The notes under the pieces are model-generated. The model worked only from the letters and a program-made list of their open reading frames with translations. It had not been told where the DNA came from and made no database searches. Position numbers and translations under genes: made by a program. A stretch of DNA of 36,264 nt, taken from positions 592,027 to 628,290 of the forward strand of contig NZ_KB933398.1 in assembly GCF_000392615.1 (NCBI RefSeq), read 5' to 3'. Source of the stretch: Lysinibacillus sphaericus OT4b.31. Lineage in GTDB: Bacteria; Bacillota; Bacilli; Bacillales_A; Planococcaceae. Positions 1 to 7,937 of the stretch are shown here, in pieces. The first letter of the stretch is position 1, and each line of letters starts with the position of its first letter.

Positions 1-105
1 TGGCAAAGAGGTCACACCCGTTCCCATACCGAACACGGAAGTTAAGCTCTTTAGCGCCGATGGTAGTTGGGGGCTTCCCCCTGTGAGAGTAGGACGTCGC
101 TAGGC
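1..105 (+). rRNA. rrf: 5S ribosomal RNA, 3' portion (cut by window edge)
   Basis: The sequence carries the conserved 5S core (CCCATACCGAACACGGAAG, then the AGCGCCGATGGTAG block and the GAGAGTAGGACGTCGC 3' part). About ten 5' bases are missing because the window begins inside the gene. It is directly followed by two terminator hairpins, so this is the end of an rRNA operon. Confidence 0.95.
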
Positions 106-111
106 ACACAT

Positions 112-145
112 AAAGCCTGAGAATTTATTCTCAGGCTTTTATTAT
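112..145 (+). terminator. Intrinsic terminator of the rRNA operon
   Basis: AAAGCCTGAGAA pairs perfectly with TTCTCAGGCTTT around a short TTTA loop, and a T-rich tail follows. It lies a few bases after the 5S gene. Confidence 0.92.
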
Positions 146-155
146 ATTACGAATG

Positions 156-200
156 ACAGCTGCTCTCTAATGAATGAAAGTTCATAGGGCAGCTGTTTTT
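156..200 (+). terminator. Second hairpin terminator after the rRNA operon
   Basis: ACAGCTGC (156-163) pairs with GCAGCTGT (189-196). The stem continues inward through imperfect CTA-TGAA/TTCA-TAG pairing, and a T5 run follows on the plus strand. It is a tandem back-up terminator for the rRNA operon. The minus strand has no T run, so it may serve the convergent LytTR gene only as a 3' stem. Confidence 0.75.
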
Positions 201-210
201 ATATTATATT

Positions 211-882
211 TTAAAATTCAAGGGCATTGCGAAGGTTATTGATATAAGATTGGCTGACCGGCAATTCACATCCATCCGTTAACGTGACAATAAAATTTGA
301 AGTAAGATCACGGGACATTTTTTTTATAAAATAAATATTAACAATATAGGATCTATGAATGCGAATAAAGAATGATGGTAGTCGCATCTGTAAATCTTTC
401 AATGTGATGCTTGTTTTAAACTGTTCTCCCTCTAGATAAAACCACGTTTTTTTCTGAAGACTTTCAATGTGGGAAATTTTACCTATTGCAACAGGGTACC
501 AATCCTCATTCTGTTTGCCAGTTAAAAATTGATAAGGTTCTAATTTTTGTACAGAGAAGGTTGAAGGGAGCACTACTACAAGTGCTGCTGGAACATCTTG
601 AATATAAATCGGATAACCTATCCCGTAGTAAGGCGTATCAAAAAGAGAATTGTCTAAGATGGCATCTGTTCGTATTTTTGTGTGTAATACCTTCTCTGCA
701 ATGCTGCCAGATTGAACTTGCTGTCCTACCTCCAAAAGAAGACTTTGATGACCAGAATGAAAATAGATATAAGTATTTTGAACAGCAATAGCGATGGAAG
801 AATTGGATGGAATCCAGTCTTTTAACATCGTAATATACTGTTGTGAAATATCTTTTGCTGATAAGTTGTACTCACTCTTCAT
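211..882 (-). CDS. LytTR-domain one-component transcriptional regulator, candidate regulator of aceA-aceB
   Basis: A 223-residue protein with a C-terminal LytTR DNA-binding domain (about residues 120-223), recognised by the FIRIHRSYIVN motif and the following basic beta-strand region. The N-terminal ~110 residues look like a small PAS/GAF-type sensor fold (a GIGYPIYI strand, then a hydrophobic AALVVVLP strand). There is no receiver domain and no transmembrane segment, so it probably senses a cytoplasmic ligand directly. The start at 882 was chosen because AAGGGGG lies eight bases upstream; a longer frame to 918 has no such site. It is transcribed divergently from aceA across about 215 bases, which suggests it controls the glyoxylate shunt. 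The family call is firm; the target and ligand are inferred. Confidence 0.85.
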   Translation of the reverse strand: MKSEYNLSAKDISQQYITMLKDWIPSNSSIAIAVQNTYIYFHSGHQSLLLEVGQQVQSGSIAEKVLHTKIRTDAILDNSLFDTPYYGIGYPIYIQDVPAALVVVLPSTFSVQKLEPYQFLTGKQNEDWYPVAIGKISHIESLQKKTWFYLEGEQFKTSITLKDLQMRLPSFFIRIHRSYIVNIYFIKKMSRDLTSNFIVTLTDGCELPVSQSYINNLRNALEF

Positions 883-993
883 TGAGAATAACCCCCTTGT
901 TTGTAAACAGTTTACCAAATTTCGTCGCTGAAAAATGAGGTTTCATCATAAAAATTTGGCCTTTTATCTAAAAATAGTGAAAATTCAGATGTT

Positions 994-1067
994 CTGTTAT
1001 ATATTAATTTACAACAAATAAACCTGTTATGGAACAGATGCTTAAAAGTTTTTTAACAGAGTATATT
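994..1067 (+). promoter_or_regulatory. Probable aceA promoter with CTGTTAT sites
   Basis: TATATT at 1062-1067 can serve as a -10 box, 17 bases after a poor -35 (TGCTTA, 1039-1044). CTGTTAT occurs at 994-1000 and 1024-1030, exactly 30 bp apart. The second copy forms the palindrome CTGTT-ATGG-AACAG (1024-1037) directly upstream of the weak -35. That layout fits an activator-dependent promoter, with the divergent LytTR protein as the obvious candidate. The ribosome site AAGGGGAAGGTGG (1075-1087) precedes the aceA ATG. Confidence 0.45.
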
Positions 1068-1096
1068 TTACACAAAGGGGAAGGTGGAATTTTAAT

Positions 1097-2380
1097 ATGT
1101 CAACACGTCAAGAAAAAATCCAAACTTTAGAGAAAAAATGGGCAGAAAACCCACGTTGGGCAGGCATTGAACGCGCATATACGGCTGAAGAAGTAGTTAA
1201 ATTACAAGGCTCTGTTGTACTTGAACAAACTCTAGCAACTAAAGGTGCTGCACGACTTTGGAACTCTTTACATGAGGAACCATTCATAAATGCATTGGGT
1301 GCCTTAACTGGTAATCAAGCGGTTCAACAAGTTAAAGCGGGATTACAAGCAATCTATTTATCAGGTTGGCAAGTGGCTGCTGACGCTAACCTTTCTGGTC
1401 AAATGTACCCTGACCAATCATTATACCCAGCAAACTCTGTACCAGCAGTAGTAAAACGCATTAACCAAGCGTTACAACGTGCTGATCAAATTGACCATGC
1501 TGAAGGTCGCGTAGATAATTTCGATTGGTTCGCGCCAATCGTAGCGGATGCTGAAGCTGGGTTTGGTGGTCCTTTAAATGTATTTGAGCTTGTAAAAGGG
1601 ATGATTGAAGCAGGAGCAGCTGGTGTTCACTTAGAAGACCAATTAGCCTCTGAGAAAAAATGTGGTCATCTAGGCGGTAAAGTATTACTACCGACACAAA
1701 ACGCTGTTCGTAACTTAATTGCTGCACGTCTTGCAACAGACGTAATGGGTGTTGATACGATTTTAATCGCACGTACGGATGCTGATGCTGCTGATATGGT
1801 AACTTCTGATATAGATCCACGTGATGCTGAATTTATCACTGGCGAACGTACACCTGAAGGTTTCTTCCGTACAAAACCAGGTATTAAACAAGCGATTGCA
1901 CGCGGTTTAGCTTATGCGCCATATGCAGATTTAATCTGGTGCGAAACTTCTAAGCCATCTCTTGAGGAAGCACGTGAATTTGCAACAGCAATCCATGCTG
2001 AGTTCCCAGGTAAAATGCTTGCTTACAACTGTTCACCTTCTTTCAATTGGAAAGCTAATCTTTCAGAAGAAGAAATTGCTGAATACCAACGCGAACTTGG
2101 AAAACTAGGATATAAATTCCAATTCGTTACATTAGCTGGCTTCCATGCTTTAAACCACTCTATGTTCGAGCTTGCACATGACTATAAAGATAACGGTATG
2201 GCTGCATATTCTAAGCTTCAACAAGCTGAATTTGCTTCTGAATCAAAAGGCTATACAGCTACTCGTCACCAACGTGAAGTGGGTACTGGTTACTTTGATG
2301 ACGTATCACAAGTTATTTCAGGTGGCACATCTTCTACAACTGCAATGGCCGGTTCTACAGAAACAGAACAGTTCGTATAA
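1097..2380 (+). CDS. aceA: Isocitrate lyase
   Basis: The 427-residue protein cleaves isocitrate to glyoxylate and succinate, the first step of the glyoxylate shunt, in the cytoplasm. It shows the isocitrate-lyase signature KKCGHLGGK with the catalytic cysteine at residue 189, the conserved N-terminal blocks [11 protein letters not shown] and [12 protein letters not shown], the metal-site region DADAGFGG-like ([10 protein letters not shown]), and the downstream YNCSPSFNW block. Length matches the bacterial family. It has a strong ribosome site nine bases before the ATG. aceB follows 110 bases later in the same direction, so the two are probably co-transcribed. The divergent LytTR gene is the likely regulator. 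Confidence 0.98.
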   Translation: MSTRQEKIQTLEKKWAENPRWAGIERAYTAEEVVKLQGSVVLEQTLATKGAARLWNSLHEEPFINALGALTGNQAVQQVKAGLQAIYLSGWQVAADANLSGQMYPDQSLYPANSVPAVVKRINQALQRADQIDHAEGRVDNFDWFAPIVADAEAGFGGPLNVFELVKGMIEAGAAGVHLEDQLASEKKCGHLGGKVLLPTQNAVRNLIAARLATDVMGVDTILIARTDADAADMVTSDIDPRDAEFITGERTPEGFFRTKPGIKQAIARGLAYAPYADLIWCETSKPSLEEAREFATAIHAEFPGKMLAYNCSPSFNWKANLSEEEIAEYQRELGKLGYKFQFVTLAGFHALNHSMFELAHDYKDNGMAAYSKLQQAEFASESKGYTATRHQREVGTGYFDDVSQVISGGTSSTTAMAGSTETEQFV

Positions 2381-2421
2381 GATAGTTAAGTACATCGGTT
2401 CCTAAATTCATAATCATAGCT

Positions 2422-2457
2422 CAGTCTCCTCCGCCCCTCCTAAGCGGGGGAGGACTG
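2422..2457 (+). other. GC-rich hairpin between aceA and aceB
   Basis: CCTCCGC pairs with GCGGGGG (one wobble), extended outward by CAGT/ACTG with a small bulge. No T run follows. It is therefore more likely an RNA processing or stability stem, or a weak attenuator that lowers aceB relative to aceA, than a full terminator. Confidence 0.5.
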
Positions 2458-2490
2458 CACTTAAAATCGCAAAGGTGGGGGAAACTACGA

Positions 2491-4089
2491 ATGGAACAAG
2501 CAACTACAGGTAAGCTTAAAATTGTTGGGGAACAAAATGAGCAAACAAAAGAAATTTTGACACCGGAAGCCCTTGAGTTTGTTCTTGCCCTACATGAAAA
2601 ATTTGATGTTCGTCGTAATGAACTTTTAGAGGCTCGCCAAGAACGTCAAAAACGCCTTGATGCTGGTGAAAAACTCGACTTCTTATCAGAGACAAAGGCA
2701 ATTCGTGAGGGAGATTGGACAATTGCACCACTTCCAGCTGATTTACAGGATCGCCGTGTAGAAATTACAGGGCCTGTTGACCGTAAAATGGTTATCAATG
2801 CGTTAAACTCTAGTGCAAGAATGTTTATGGCTTGCTTTGAAGATGCATCCGCTCCTACATGGGAAAACATGATTGGCGGTCAAATTAATATGCGTGATGC
2901 TATTAATAAGACAATTGAATTTACACAAGAGTCAAATGGTAAAACGTATAAATTAAACAAAGAAACAGCCGTATTATTAGTACGTCCACGTGGACTTCAT
3001 TTACTTGAAAAGAATGTGCAAGTAGACGGTGAACCGATATCTGGTAGCTTCTTTGACTTCGGTCTATATCTATTCCATAATGCAAAAAACGCACTGACAA
3101 AAGGTACAGGTCCATACTTTTACCTTCCGAAGCTTGAAAGTCATTTAGAGGCTCGCTTATGGAATGATGTATTCATCTTTGCTCAACAATATATCGACAT
3201 TCCGCAAGGTACGATTAAGGCAACCGTTTTAATCGAAACCATTTTAGCTGCATTTGAAATGGATGAAATTTTATATGAGTTACGTGAACATTCAGCTGGT
3301 CTGAACTGTGGGCGATGGGATTATATCTTCAGCTATATCAAACGTCTGCGCAATCAACCTGATGTAATTTTACCTGATCGTGGCCAAGTAACGATGACGG
3401 TACCATTTATGAAGGCTTATACTTCTTTATGTATTCAAACATGTCACAAACGCAACGCACCTGCGATGGGTGGAATGGCAGCGCAAATACCGGTTAAAGG
3501 TGATGACGAAGCGAATGCAGTAGCATTTGCAAAGGTTGCTGAAGATAAACGTCGTGAAGTAACAGATGGCCATGATGGCACGTGGGTAGCGCATCCAGGC
3601 ATGGTTGCAACAGCAATGGAGCAGTTTGATGCGATTATGAAAACACCAAACCAAATCGATAAAAAACGTGAGGATGTAAGCGTGACTGCTGAAGATTTAG
3701 TATCCGTTCCAGAAGGTACAATTACAATTGAAGGTCTTCGTATGAACTGTAGTGTTGGGGTTCAGTATATTGCTTCTTGGTTACGTGGTAACGGTGCTGC
3801 ACCAATTAATAACCTGATGGAGGATGCTGCGACAGCAGAAATTTCCCGTACACAAGTATGGCAATGGATTCGTCATCCAAAAGGTATTTTAAATGATGGT
3901 CGTGGTATTACACTAGCATTTGTGCTAGAAATCTTGGAAGAGGAGCTTGTGAAAATTACAGAGGCTGTTGGGAAGCAGGCTTATAACAGTGGTCGCTATG
4001 ATGAAGCTGCTGAACTGTTTAAATCTTTAATTGAGCAAGATGAATTCGTGGAATTCCTGACACTTCCAGGCTATGAAAGATTAACTTAA
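2491..4089 (+). CDS. aceB: Malate synthase A
   Basis: The 532-residue protein condenses glyoxylate with acetyl-CoA to give malate, the second step of the glyoxylate shunt. Length and motifs match the short malate synthase A form and not the ~720-residue G form. Visible signatures are the active-site stretch [19 protein letters not shown], then [22 protein letters not shown], and DGTWVAHPG. The ribosome site AAAGGTGGGGG lies about ten bases before the ATG. It follows aceA in the same direction, and a strong stem-loop lies downstream at 4165-4190. Confidence 0.98.
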   Translation: MEQATTGKLKIVGEQNEQTKEILTPEALEFVLALHEKFDVRRNELLEARQERQKRLDAGEKLDFLSETKAIREGDWTIAPLPADLQDRRVEITGPVDRKMVINALNSSARMFMACFEDASAPTWENMIGGQINMRDAINKTIEFTQESNGKTYKLNKETAVLLVRPRGLHLLEKNVQVDGEPISGSFFDFGLYLFHNAKNALTKGTGPYFYLPKLESHLEARLWNDVFIFAQQYIDIPQGTIKATVLIETILAAFEMDEILYELREHSAGLNCGRWDYIFSYIKRLRNQPDVILPDRGQVTMTVPFMKAYTSLCIQTCHKRNAPAMGGMAAQIPVKGDDEANAVAFAKVAEDKRREVTDGHDGTWVAHPGMVATAMEQFDAIMKTPNQIDKKREDVSVTAEDLVSVPEGTITIEGLRMNCSVGVQYIASWLRGNGAAPINNLMEDAATAEISRTQVWQWIRHPKGILNDGRGITLAFVLEILEEELVKITEAVGKQAYNSGRYDEAAELFKSLIEQDEFVEFLTLPGYERLT

Positions 4090-4130
4090 TTGATGTGAAT
4101 CTACTAACGAACATGTTCAACCTTAATACA

Positions 4131-4190
4131 GTGGGCTGAACTCGAATGCAGTCCACTTTCCACTGATGTAACGACCGAGGTTGTTACATC
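4131..4190 (+). other. Two stem-loops after aceB, probable 3' end
   Basis: An imperfect stem GTGG-CTG/CAG-CCAC (about 4131-4156) is followed by a strong one in which GATGTAAC pairs with GTTACATC (4165-4190) with an inner ACC/GGT extension. The tail is only weakly T-rich, so termination strength is uncertain. The stems mark the probable 3' end of the aceA-aceB transcript. Confidence 0.5.
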
Positions 4191-4236
4191 GTTCCTTACG
4201 AAAGAAAATGAGCATAGTTTCAATAAAAGGGGTCTA

Positions 4237-4251
4237 CTTATAAATTATAAG
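4237..4251. promoter_or_regulatory. Perfect palindrome in the aminotransferase leader region
   Basis: CTTATAA-A-TTATAAG is a perfect 7+1+7 palindrome. It lies between the aceB stem-loops and the leader terminator at 4279-4319. It could be an operator for the promoter that drives the leader, but its AT richness makes chance possible. Confidence 0.35.
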
Positions 4252-4277
4252 TAAAGAGATTTAACAAGGGGTGAAAG

Positions 4278-4349
4278 ATGTCTTGTGAGCTTAGATGGGA
4301 GGCTCTCAGGGCATTTTTTGTATATTTGGAAGGATTATGTTGTGTATGA
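4278..4349 (+). CDS. Possible 23-residue leader peptide ORF
   Basis: An ATG with AAGGGGTG five bases upstream opens a 23-codon frame reading MSCELRWEALRAFFVYLEGL plus three residues, ending at TGA. The frame runs straight through the intrinsic terminator at 4279-4319. Ribosomes translating it would cover the terminator stem, the geometry expected of translation-dependent attenuation. No run of one amino acid gives the sensed metabolite away. It may also be chance, since a good ribosome site is the only direct support. Confidence 0.3.
   Translation: MSCELRWEALRAFFVYLEGLCCV
4279..4319 (+). terminator. Leader terminator upstream of the aminotransferase
   Basis: TGTCTTGTGAGC pairs with GCTCTCAGGGCA (two wobbles, one mismatch) around an 11-base loop, followed directly by T6. 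It ends 78 bases before the next gene and about 190 bases after aceB. It is therefore either a late terminator of aceA-aceB or a leader attenuator of the aminotransferase. Confidence 0.75.
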
Positions 4350-4397
4350 AAGAATACATTTAGAGGATGGGCAAGTATAACACAAGGGGGAAAAGAA

Positions 4398-5567
4398 ATG
4401 CGTAATAAAGAAATGTTACTAGTTCCTGGACCAACACCAGTAGTTGATGAAATTTACGATGCATTAGCAAGTGAAACAAGAGGGCATACCGATCCACGTT
4501 TCGTAAATATTTATAAAAATGCGTTAGAACAAACTAAAAAACTGTTACAGACAGACGGTGAGGTTTTTGTAATAGCTGGCTCTGGTACACTGGCGATGGA
4601 GATGGCAATTGTCAATACAGTGGGTAGAGGCGAAAATCTACTGGTAATAAGTCATGGTTACTTTGGTGATCGTTTTACGCCACTAGCAACTGCATATGGT
4701 ATCAATGTTGAGGTGATTCAGGCTGAATGGGGGAAACAAGTAGAAGTATCAGTCATTCAGAAAAAATTAACAGTGGGCAATTTTAAGGCTGTGACGATTA
4801 CACATGCAGATACATCTACAGGTGTCTTATCAGATTTAGATGCATTAGTGCCAGTCATTAAAAAGACCGGTGCACTTGTAATTCTGGACGGTGTGGTCGC
4901 AACAGCGGCTCTTGATGAAAATATGAGCAAGGAATACGGACACCCTGATTACAAATTAGACGTAGTGTTAACAGGTTCACAAAAGGCTATCGGTGTACCG
5001 CCTGGTTTAGCAATAATTGCCTTCAATCAATCGGCTTTAAAGGCACGAGAAGCATTAGGTACAATCCCTGCGTACTACAGTGATATCACAAATTGGATTG
5101 CGGTAATGAATGATCCGGGTAAATATTTTGCAACACCGCCTGTAAATTTAATTTATGCGTATGATGTGGCGATGAACATTATCTTAGATGAAGGTATCAC
5201 GAAGCGGGAGGCTCGTCATATTGCATATGGCCGTGCAGTGCGAGCTGCATTATCTATGTATGGTATGATCGCACTTGCAGAAGAAGCAGTTGCTGCGCCA
5301 ACGCTGAGTTGCATGTTGTATCCAGAAGGGGTAGAGGATGTAAGATTCCGTGCAAAGTTAGCGGAAAAAGGTGTGATCGTAGCGGGCTCATTAGCACATT
5401 TAGCTGGAAAAGCATTCCGCATCGGGCATATGGGGAATACTACGCCAGTGATGCTTGAAGAAGCAGTTAAGCTAATCGGTGAAGCGTTAAATGAGGTAGG
5501 TAAAGCAGTAGATGTAGAAGCTGCTATTTTACGCTTAAAAGAGGAATTAGCTGTAACTATCAAATAG
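4398..5567 (+). CDS. Class V PLP aminotransferase, alanine/serine-glyoxylate type
   Basis: The 389-residue cytosolic enzyme belongs to the alanine-glyoxylate/serine-pyruvate aminotransferase family (the fold of B. subtilis PucG). The N-terminal LLVPGPTPV block, the SETRGHTDPRF segment, the AGSGTLAMEMAI cofactor loop, THADTSTGV, and the PLP lysine in TGSQKAIGVPPGLA (about residue 197) are all visible. Length is normal. An excellent ribosome site (AAGGGGG) precedes the ATG. The position after aceA-aceB suggests it converts surplus glyoxylate to glycine, but a purine-catabolic ureidoglycine-glyoxylate role is also possible; no other purine-catabolic gene is nearby. The substrate is inferred. Confidence 0.88.
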   Translation: MRNKEMLLVPGPTPVVDEIYDALASETRGHTDPRFVNIYKNALEQTKKLLQTDGEVFVIAGSGTLAMEMAIVNTVGRGENLLVISHGYFGDRFTPLATAYGINVEVIQAEWGKQVEVSVIQKKLTVGNFKAVTITHADTSTGVLSDLDALVPVIKKTGALVILDGVVATAALDENMSKEYGHPDYKLDVVLTGSQKAIGVPPGLAIIAFNQSALKAREALGTIPAYYSDITNWIAVMNDPGKYFATPPVNLIYAYDVAMNIILDEGITKREARHIAYGRAVRAALSMYGMIALAEEAVAAPTLSCMLYPEGVEDVRFRAKLAEKGVIVAGSLAHLAGKAFRIGHMGNTTPVMLEEAVKLIGEALNEVGKAVDVEAAILRLKEELAVTIK

Positions 5568-5569
5568 TT

Positions 5570-5613
5570 AAAGAAAGCTGTGTCCAATTAATTGTGACAC
5601 AGCTTTCTTTTAA
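5570..5613 (+). terminator. Strong intrinsic terminator
   Basis: AAAGAAAGCTGTGTC pairs perfectly over 15 bp with GACACAGCTTTCTTT around an 11-base loop, with a T-rich end. It ends the aminotransferase transcript and could also serve the opposite strand. Confidence 0.92.
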
Positions 5614-5697
5614 TAAAGGTATTAAACGTTTTCGCTACTGTGACTCATCAAAAGAAAAGTGGATGTCTAGGCTATCATGCAATTTTACCGTAGTAAG

Positions 5698-6363
5698 CTA
5701 TCTAACAATACTTATCACAAAGCCATCATATCCTTTATTACCAACTGTTTGTATGGCTGTAGATTCGATACGAGGTTCTTTTTCTAATAAATCCATAAAT
5801 TGACGTACACCTTGTACGCGTTCATCTTCACTTTTTTCGTCAATTACTTCTCCGTTTCGAACGACATTATCCCCGATTATAAGTGCCCCGTTATTCGCTA
5901 ATGCTAATGCCCATTTCAAGTAATGAGGATTATTGGGCTTATCAGCATCAATAAAAATTAAATCAAATAATAGGCCTTTATCTTTTAGGGTAGGCAAGGT
6001 ATCTAATGCTCTACCTACGAGGACTTCTACTTTGTTTGCGCAACCTGCATTTTGTATATTTTGTTTAGCTATTTTTGCATACTTTGGTTCAATTTCAAGC
6101 GTATATACTTTACCTGTTTCAGGGAGGGCACGTGCAAACCATATGCTACTATAGCCACCAAGAGTGCCTATTTCTAGAATATTTTTAGCTCCCTTAATTT
6201 TAGCCAATAGATATAGAAATTTACCTTGTGTTGGTGAAACATCTATTTCTGGAATACCAGCTTCTTTATTTGTTTGTAATACTCCCTCTAGTGTTTTATC
6301 AGAAGGTATTAGTTTATCAATAAAATATTCATCTACATCTTTCCAAACGTTGTTCAACATCAT
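5698..6363 (-). CDS. SAM-dependent O-methyltransferase, catechol-OMT/YrrM type
   Basis: A 221-residue class I methyltransferase. Motif I (ILEIGTLGGYSSIW, about residues 62-75) binds SAM. YTLEIEPKYAKIAK and LIFIDADKPNN follow, the latter supplying an acidic metal-binding residue. GALIIGDNVVRNGEV carries the conserved Asp-Asn pair that binds the divalent metal in caffeoyl-CoA/catechol OMTs. The ribosome site AGAGGA lies upstream of two adjacent ATGs; either could be used. The gene is divergent from a LysR regulator, with a 16-bp-arm palindrome between, so it is the probable target of that regulator. The natural acceptor (a catechol, tRNA or other hydroxylated substrate) cannot be told from sequence. 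Confidence 0.88.
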   Translation of the reverse strand: MMLNNVWKDVDEYFIDKLIPSDKTLEGVLQTNKEAGIPEIDVSPTQGKFLYLLAKIKGAKNILEIGTLGGYSSIWFARALPETGKVYTLEIEPKYAKIAKQNIQNAGCANKVEVLVGRALDTLPTLKDKGLLFDLIFIDADKPNNPHYLKWALALANNGALIIGDNVVRNGEVIDEKSEDERVQGVRQFMDLLEKEPRIESTAIQTVGNKGYDGFVISIVR

Positions 6364-6413
6364 AGTATCCTCTTTTCTATTGTGTTTTGTACTTGCAACA
6401 AAAGTGTATGATA

Positions 6414-6452
6414 GAATGAATCATAATAAAAATATATTATTATTATTCATTC
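6414..6452. promoter_or_regulatory. Large palindrome between O-methyltransferase and LysR genes
   Basis: GAATGAATCATAATAA (6414-6429) and TTATTATTATTCATTC (6437-6452) are inverted copies with one mismatch and a 7-base spacer. It sits mid-way in the divergent promoter region, where LysR regulators normally bind, and probably controls both genes. The arms are AT-rich, so the exact contact bases are unknown. Confidence 0.6.
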
Positions 6453-6483
6453 ATAACATTTAGTTATGAGTAGAGGTGAAATC

Positions 6484-7371
6484 ATGAATTTACATGGCTT
6501 AAAATTGTTTTATCAGGTAGCGATTACAGGAAGTTTTACAAAAGCAGCTGAACTGCTATGTATTAGCCAACCGGCTGTTTCTAGCCAAATTAAAAAATTT
6601 GAAAATGAACTTGGCATTCCTTTATTTAAGCAACACGGGCGAGGCGTTGTGTTAACTGAATTCGGTGAAGCATTAGCTGAAAAAGCATATAATCTTGTTG
6701 CGCTTGAAGAGCATATTGAATCATTCATTGAGGATTATCGGCTAGCCAAGGCAGGCACAATCCATCTTGTCGCCACGTATTTACCTGCGAATTTTTTAAT
6801 TCCTCAATGGGCAGCCACATTTAAAGGTGCAAATGAGGATGTTAATTTAATCATTACGACTACTAATACGAAGGATGCTTTTGAACAACTCATGTATTAT
6901 AAAGCTGATATTGCAATTTATGGAGGCGGCGTATCAGAAAGACCAGAGGAAGTAACATGGGAAGAATTATTTGAAGATGAACTTTGGTTTGTTGTATCAC
7001 CAGACCATCATTATGCCAATCAGGACATTACATTAGCTGATATGGTTAGAGAACCATTTATTATGCGTGAAGAAGGAAGTTCGATGAGAGAACACCTTTT
7101 TTCGTTATGCCAAACATATCAAGTAAAACCCCCGAAAATATCCTTGCAATTTAATGGAATGAATGAAACCATTCGTTCAGTAATGGCTGGCTATGGCGCA
7201 AATTTCATTTCATCGCTTGCTGTTCGTGAGTATGTAGATAGTGGTCAATTGGCGAGAGTTTATGTTCAAAATGTAGATAGTAAACATAAAATTGCAATAT
7301 GTACAAGAAAGGATGAAAAACAAAGCGTACTTGTACAAAAATTTATAGAGATTATTAAAAATTCTCTATGA
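6484..7371 (+). CDS. LysR-type transcriptional regulator
   Basis: The 295-residue protein has the N-terminal winged helix-turn-helix (LKLFYQVAITGSFTKAAELL, then SQPAVSSQIKKFENELGIPLF) and a C-terminal periplasmic-binding-protein-like effector domain from about residue 90. The start at 6484 is preferred over the in-frame ATG at 6466 because AGAGGTG lies six bases upstream and because LysR proteins normally begin M-x-L-x-x-L. It is divergent from the O-methyltransferase and probably autoregulates through the shared palindrome. The effector is unknown. A weak AGCAATAA/TTATTGCT stem-loop follows the gene at about 7392-7434. Confidence 0.93.
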   Translation: MNLHGLKLFYQVAITGSFTKAAELLCISQPAVSSQIKKFENELGIPLFKQHGRGVVLTEFGEALAEKAYNLVALEEHIESFIEDYRLAKAGTIHLVATYLPANFLIPQWAATFKGANEDVNLIITTTNTKDAFEQLMYYKADIAIYGGGVSERPEEVTWEELFEDELWFVVSPDHHYANQDITLADMVREPFIMREEGSSMREHLFSLCQTYQVKPPKISLQFNGMNETIRSVMAGYGANFISSLAVREYVDSGQLARVYVQNVDSKHKIAICTRKDEKQSVLVQKFIEIIKNSL

Positions 7372-7496
7372 ACTTTTATACCGCTAAGGGGAGCAATAAG
7401 TCAAAAGGATGTCATTTAGCTTGGCGTGTTATTGCTTTCATTTGGTCGTAAAACCATATATATCAACAGTCTTTTCCAATGCATTTACGCGGGTTG

Positions 7497-7521
7497 TTTG
7501 TTATATTATTTATATAACAAA
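7497..7521. promoter_or_regulatory. Operator of the GntR/DUF1648 operon, matching the YxlEFG-like operators
   Basis: TTTGTTATA-N7-TATAACAAA is a perfect palindrome with 9-bp arms. It lies 17 bases before the GTG of the GntR gene and overlaps the likely -10 region, as expected for autorepression. The same 25-bp arrangement recurs at 31231-31255 (one change per arm) and 31257-31281 (identical arms). Confidence 0.8.
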
Positions 7522-7537
7522 GATGGAGCTGATAAGA

Positions 7538-7933
7538 GTGTTAATTCAAATAGAGCCACAGTCGGATGTGCCAATTTATGAGCAGGTAACACGACAAATT
7601 ATCGAAGGGATTGCTAGAGGAGATATGAAGCCAGGAGATACATTGCCATCGGTACGTAATCTAGCGTCCGACTTGGGTGTAAATATGCATACAGTCAATA
7701 AAAGCTATCATGAGCTAGAGGCGAAAGGTATTTTAACGATTCGTGCTAAATCGGGGGCAATTATTCGTTCAGCAGAGGAGCGTACGGTTACACCTGAGCA
7801 ATTACAGCAAATTGAAAAAAACTTGAAGCCTCTTGTGGCGGAAGGAATGGTGCTAGGCGCCACCGTAGACCAAATTGAGTTTATGATGAAAAAGGTCTTT
7901 GCGGATTTACAAATGCCGGCAGAAGGAGTGTAG
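7538..7933 (+). CDS. GntR family regulator, YtrA subfamily
   Basis: The 131-residue protein has an N-terminal winged-helix domain (IYEQVTRQIIEGIARGDMKPGDTLPSVRNLA, then LGVNMHTVNKSYHELEAKGIL) and only a short helical C-terminal tail, the mark of the YtrA group, which usually represses ABC-transporter operons. The GTG at 7538 gives the typical VLIQIEPQSDVPIYEQ start with GGAG upstream; an in-frame ATG at 7523 overlaps the operator and lacks a ribosome site. A membrane protein gene follows four bases after the stop. The palindrome over its promoter recurs before the YxlEFG-like ABC operon at 31.3 kb, so that operon is a likely second target. Confidence 0.9.
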   Translation: MLIQIEPQSDVPIYEQVTRQIIEGIARGDMKPGDTLPSVRNLASDLGVNMHTVNKSYHELEAKGILTIRAKSGAIIRSAEERTVTPEQLQQIEKNLKPLVAEGMVLGATVDQIEFMMKKVFADLQMPAEGV

Positions 7934-7937
7934 CAAG

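Noticed and set aside
1461..1820. 119-residue antisense frame inside aceA
   Set aside because: It lies wholly within a certain gene, has repetitive Leu/Gln/His composition and no ribosome site, so it is a shadow of aceA codon use.
5216..5587. 123-residue antisense frame over the aminotransferase 3' end
   Set aside because: It overlaps the coding region and terminator; Ser/Ala-rich composition mirrors the sense codons and no family is recognised.
7392..7434. AGCAATAA/TTATTGCT stem after the first LysR gene as a terminator
   Set aside because: The loop is long, the stem is AT-rich and the following T run is interrupted; support is too weak for its own entry.
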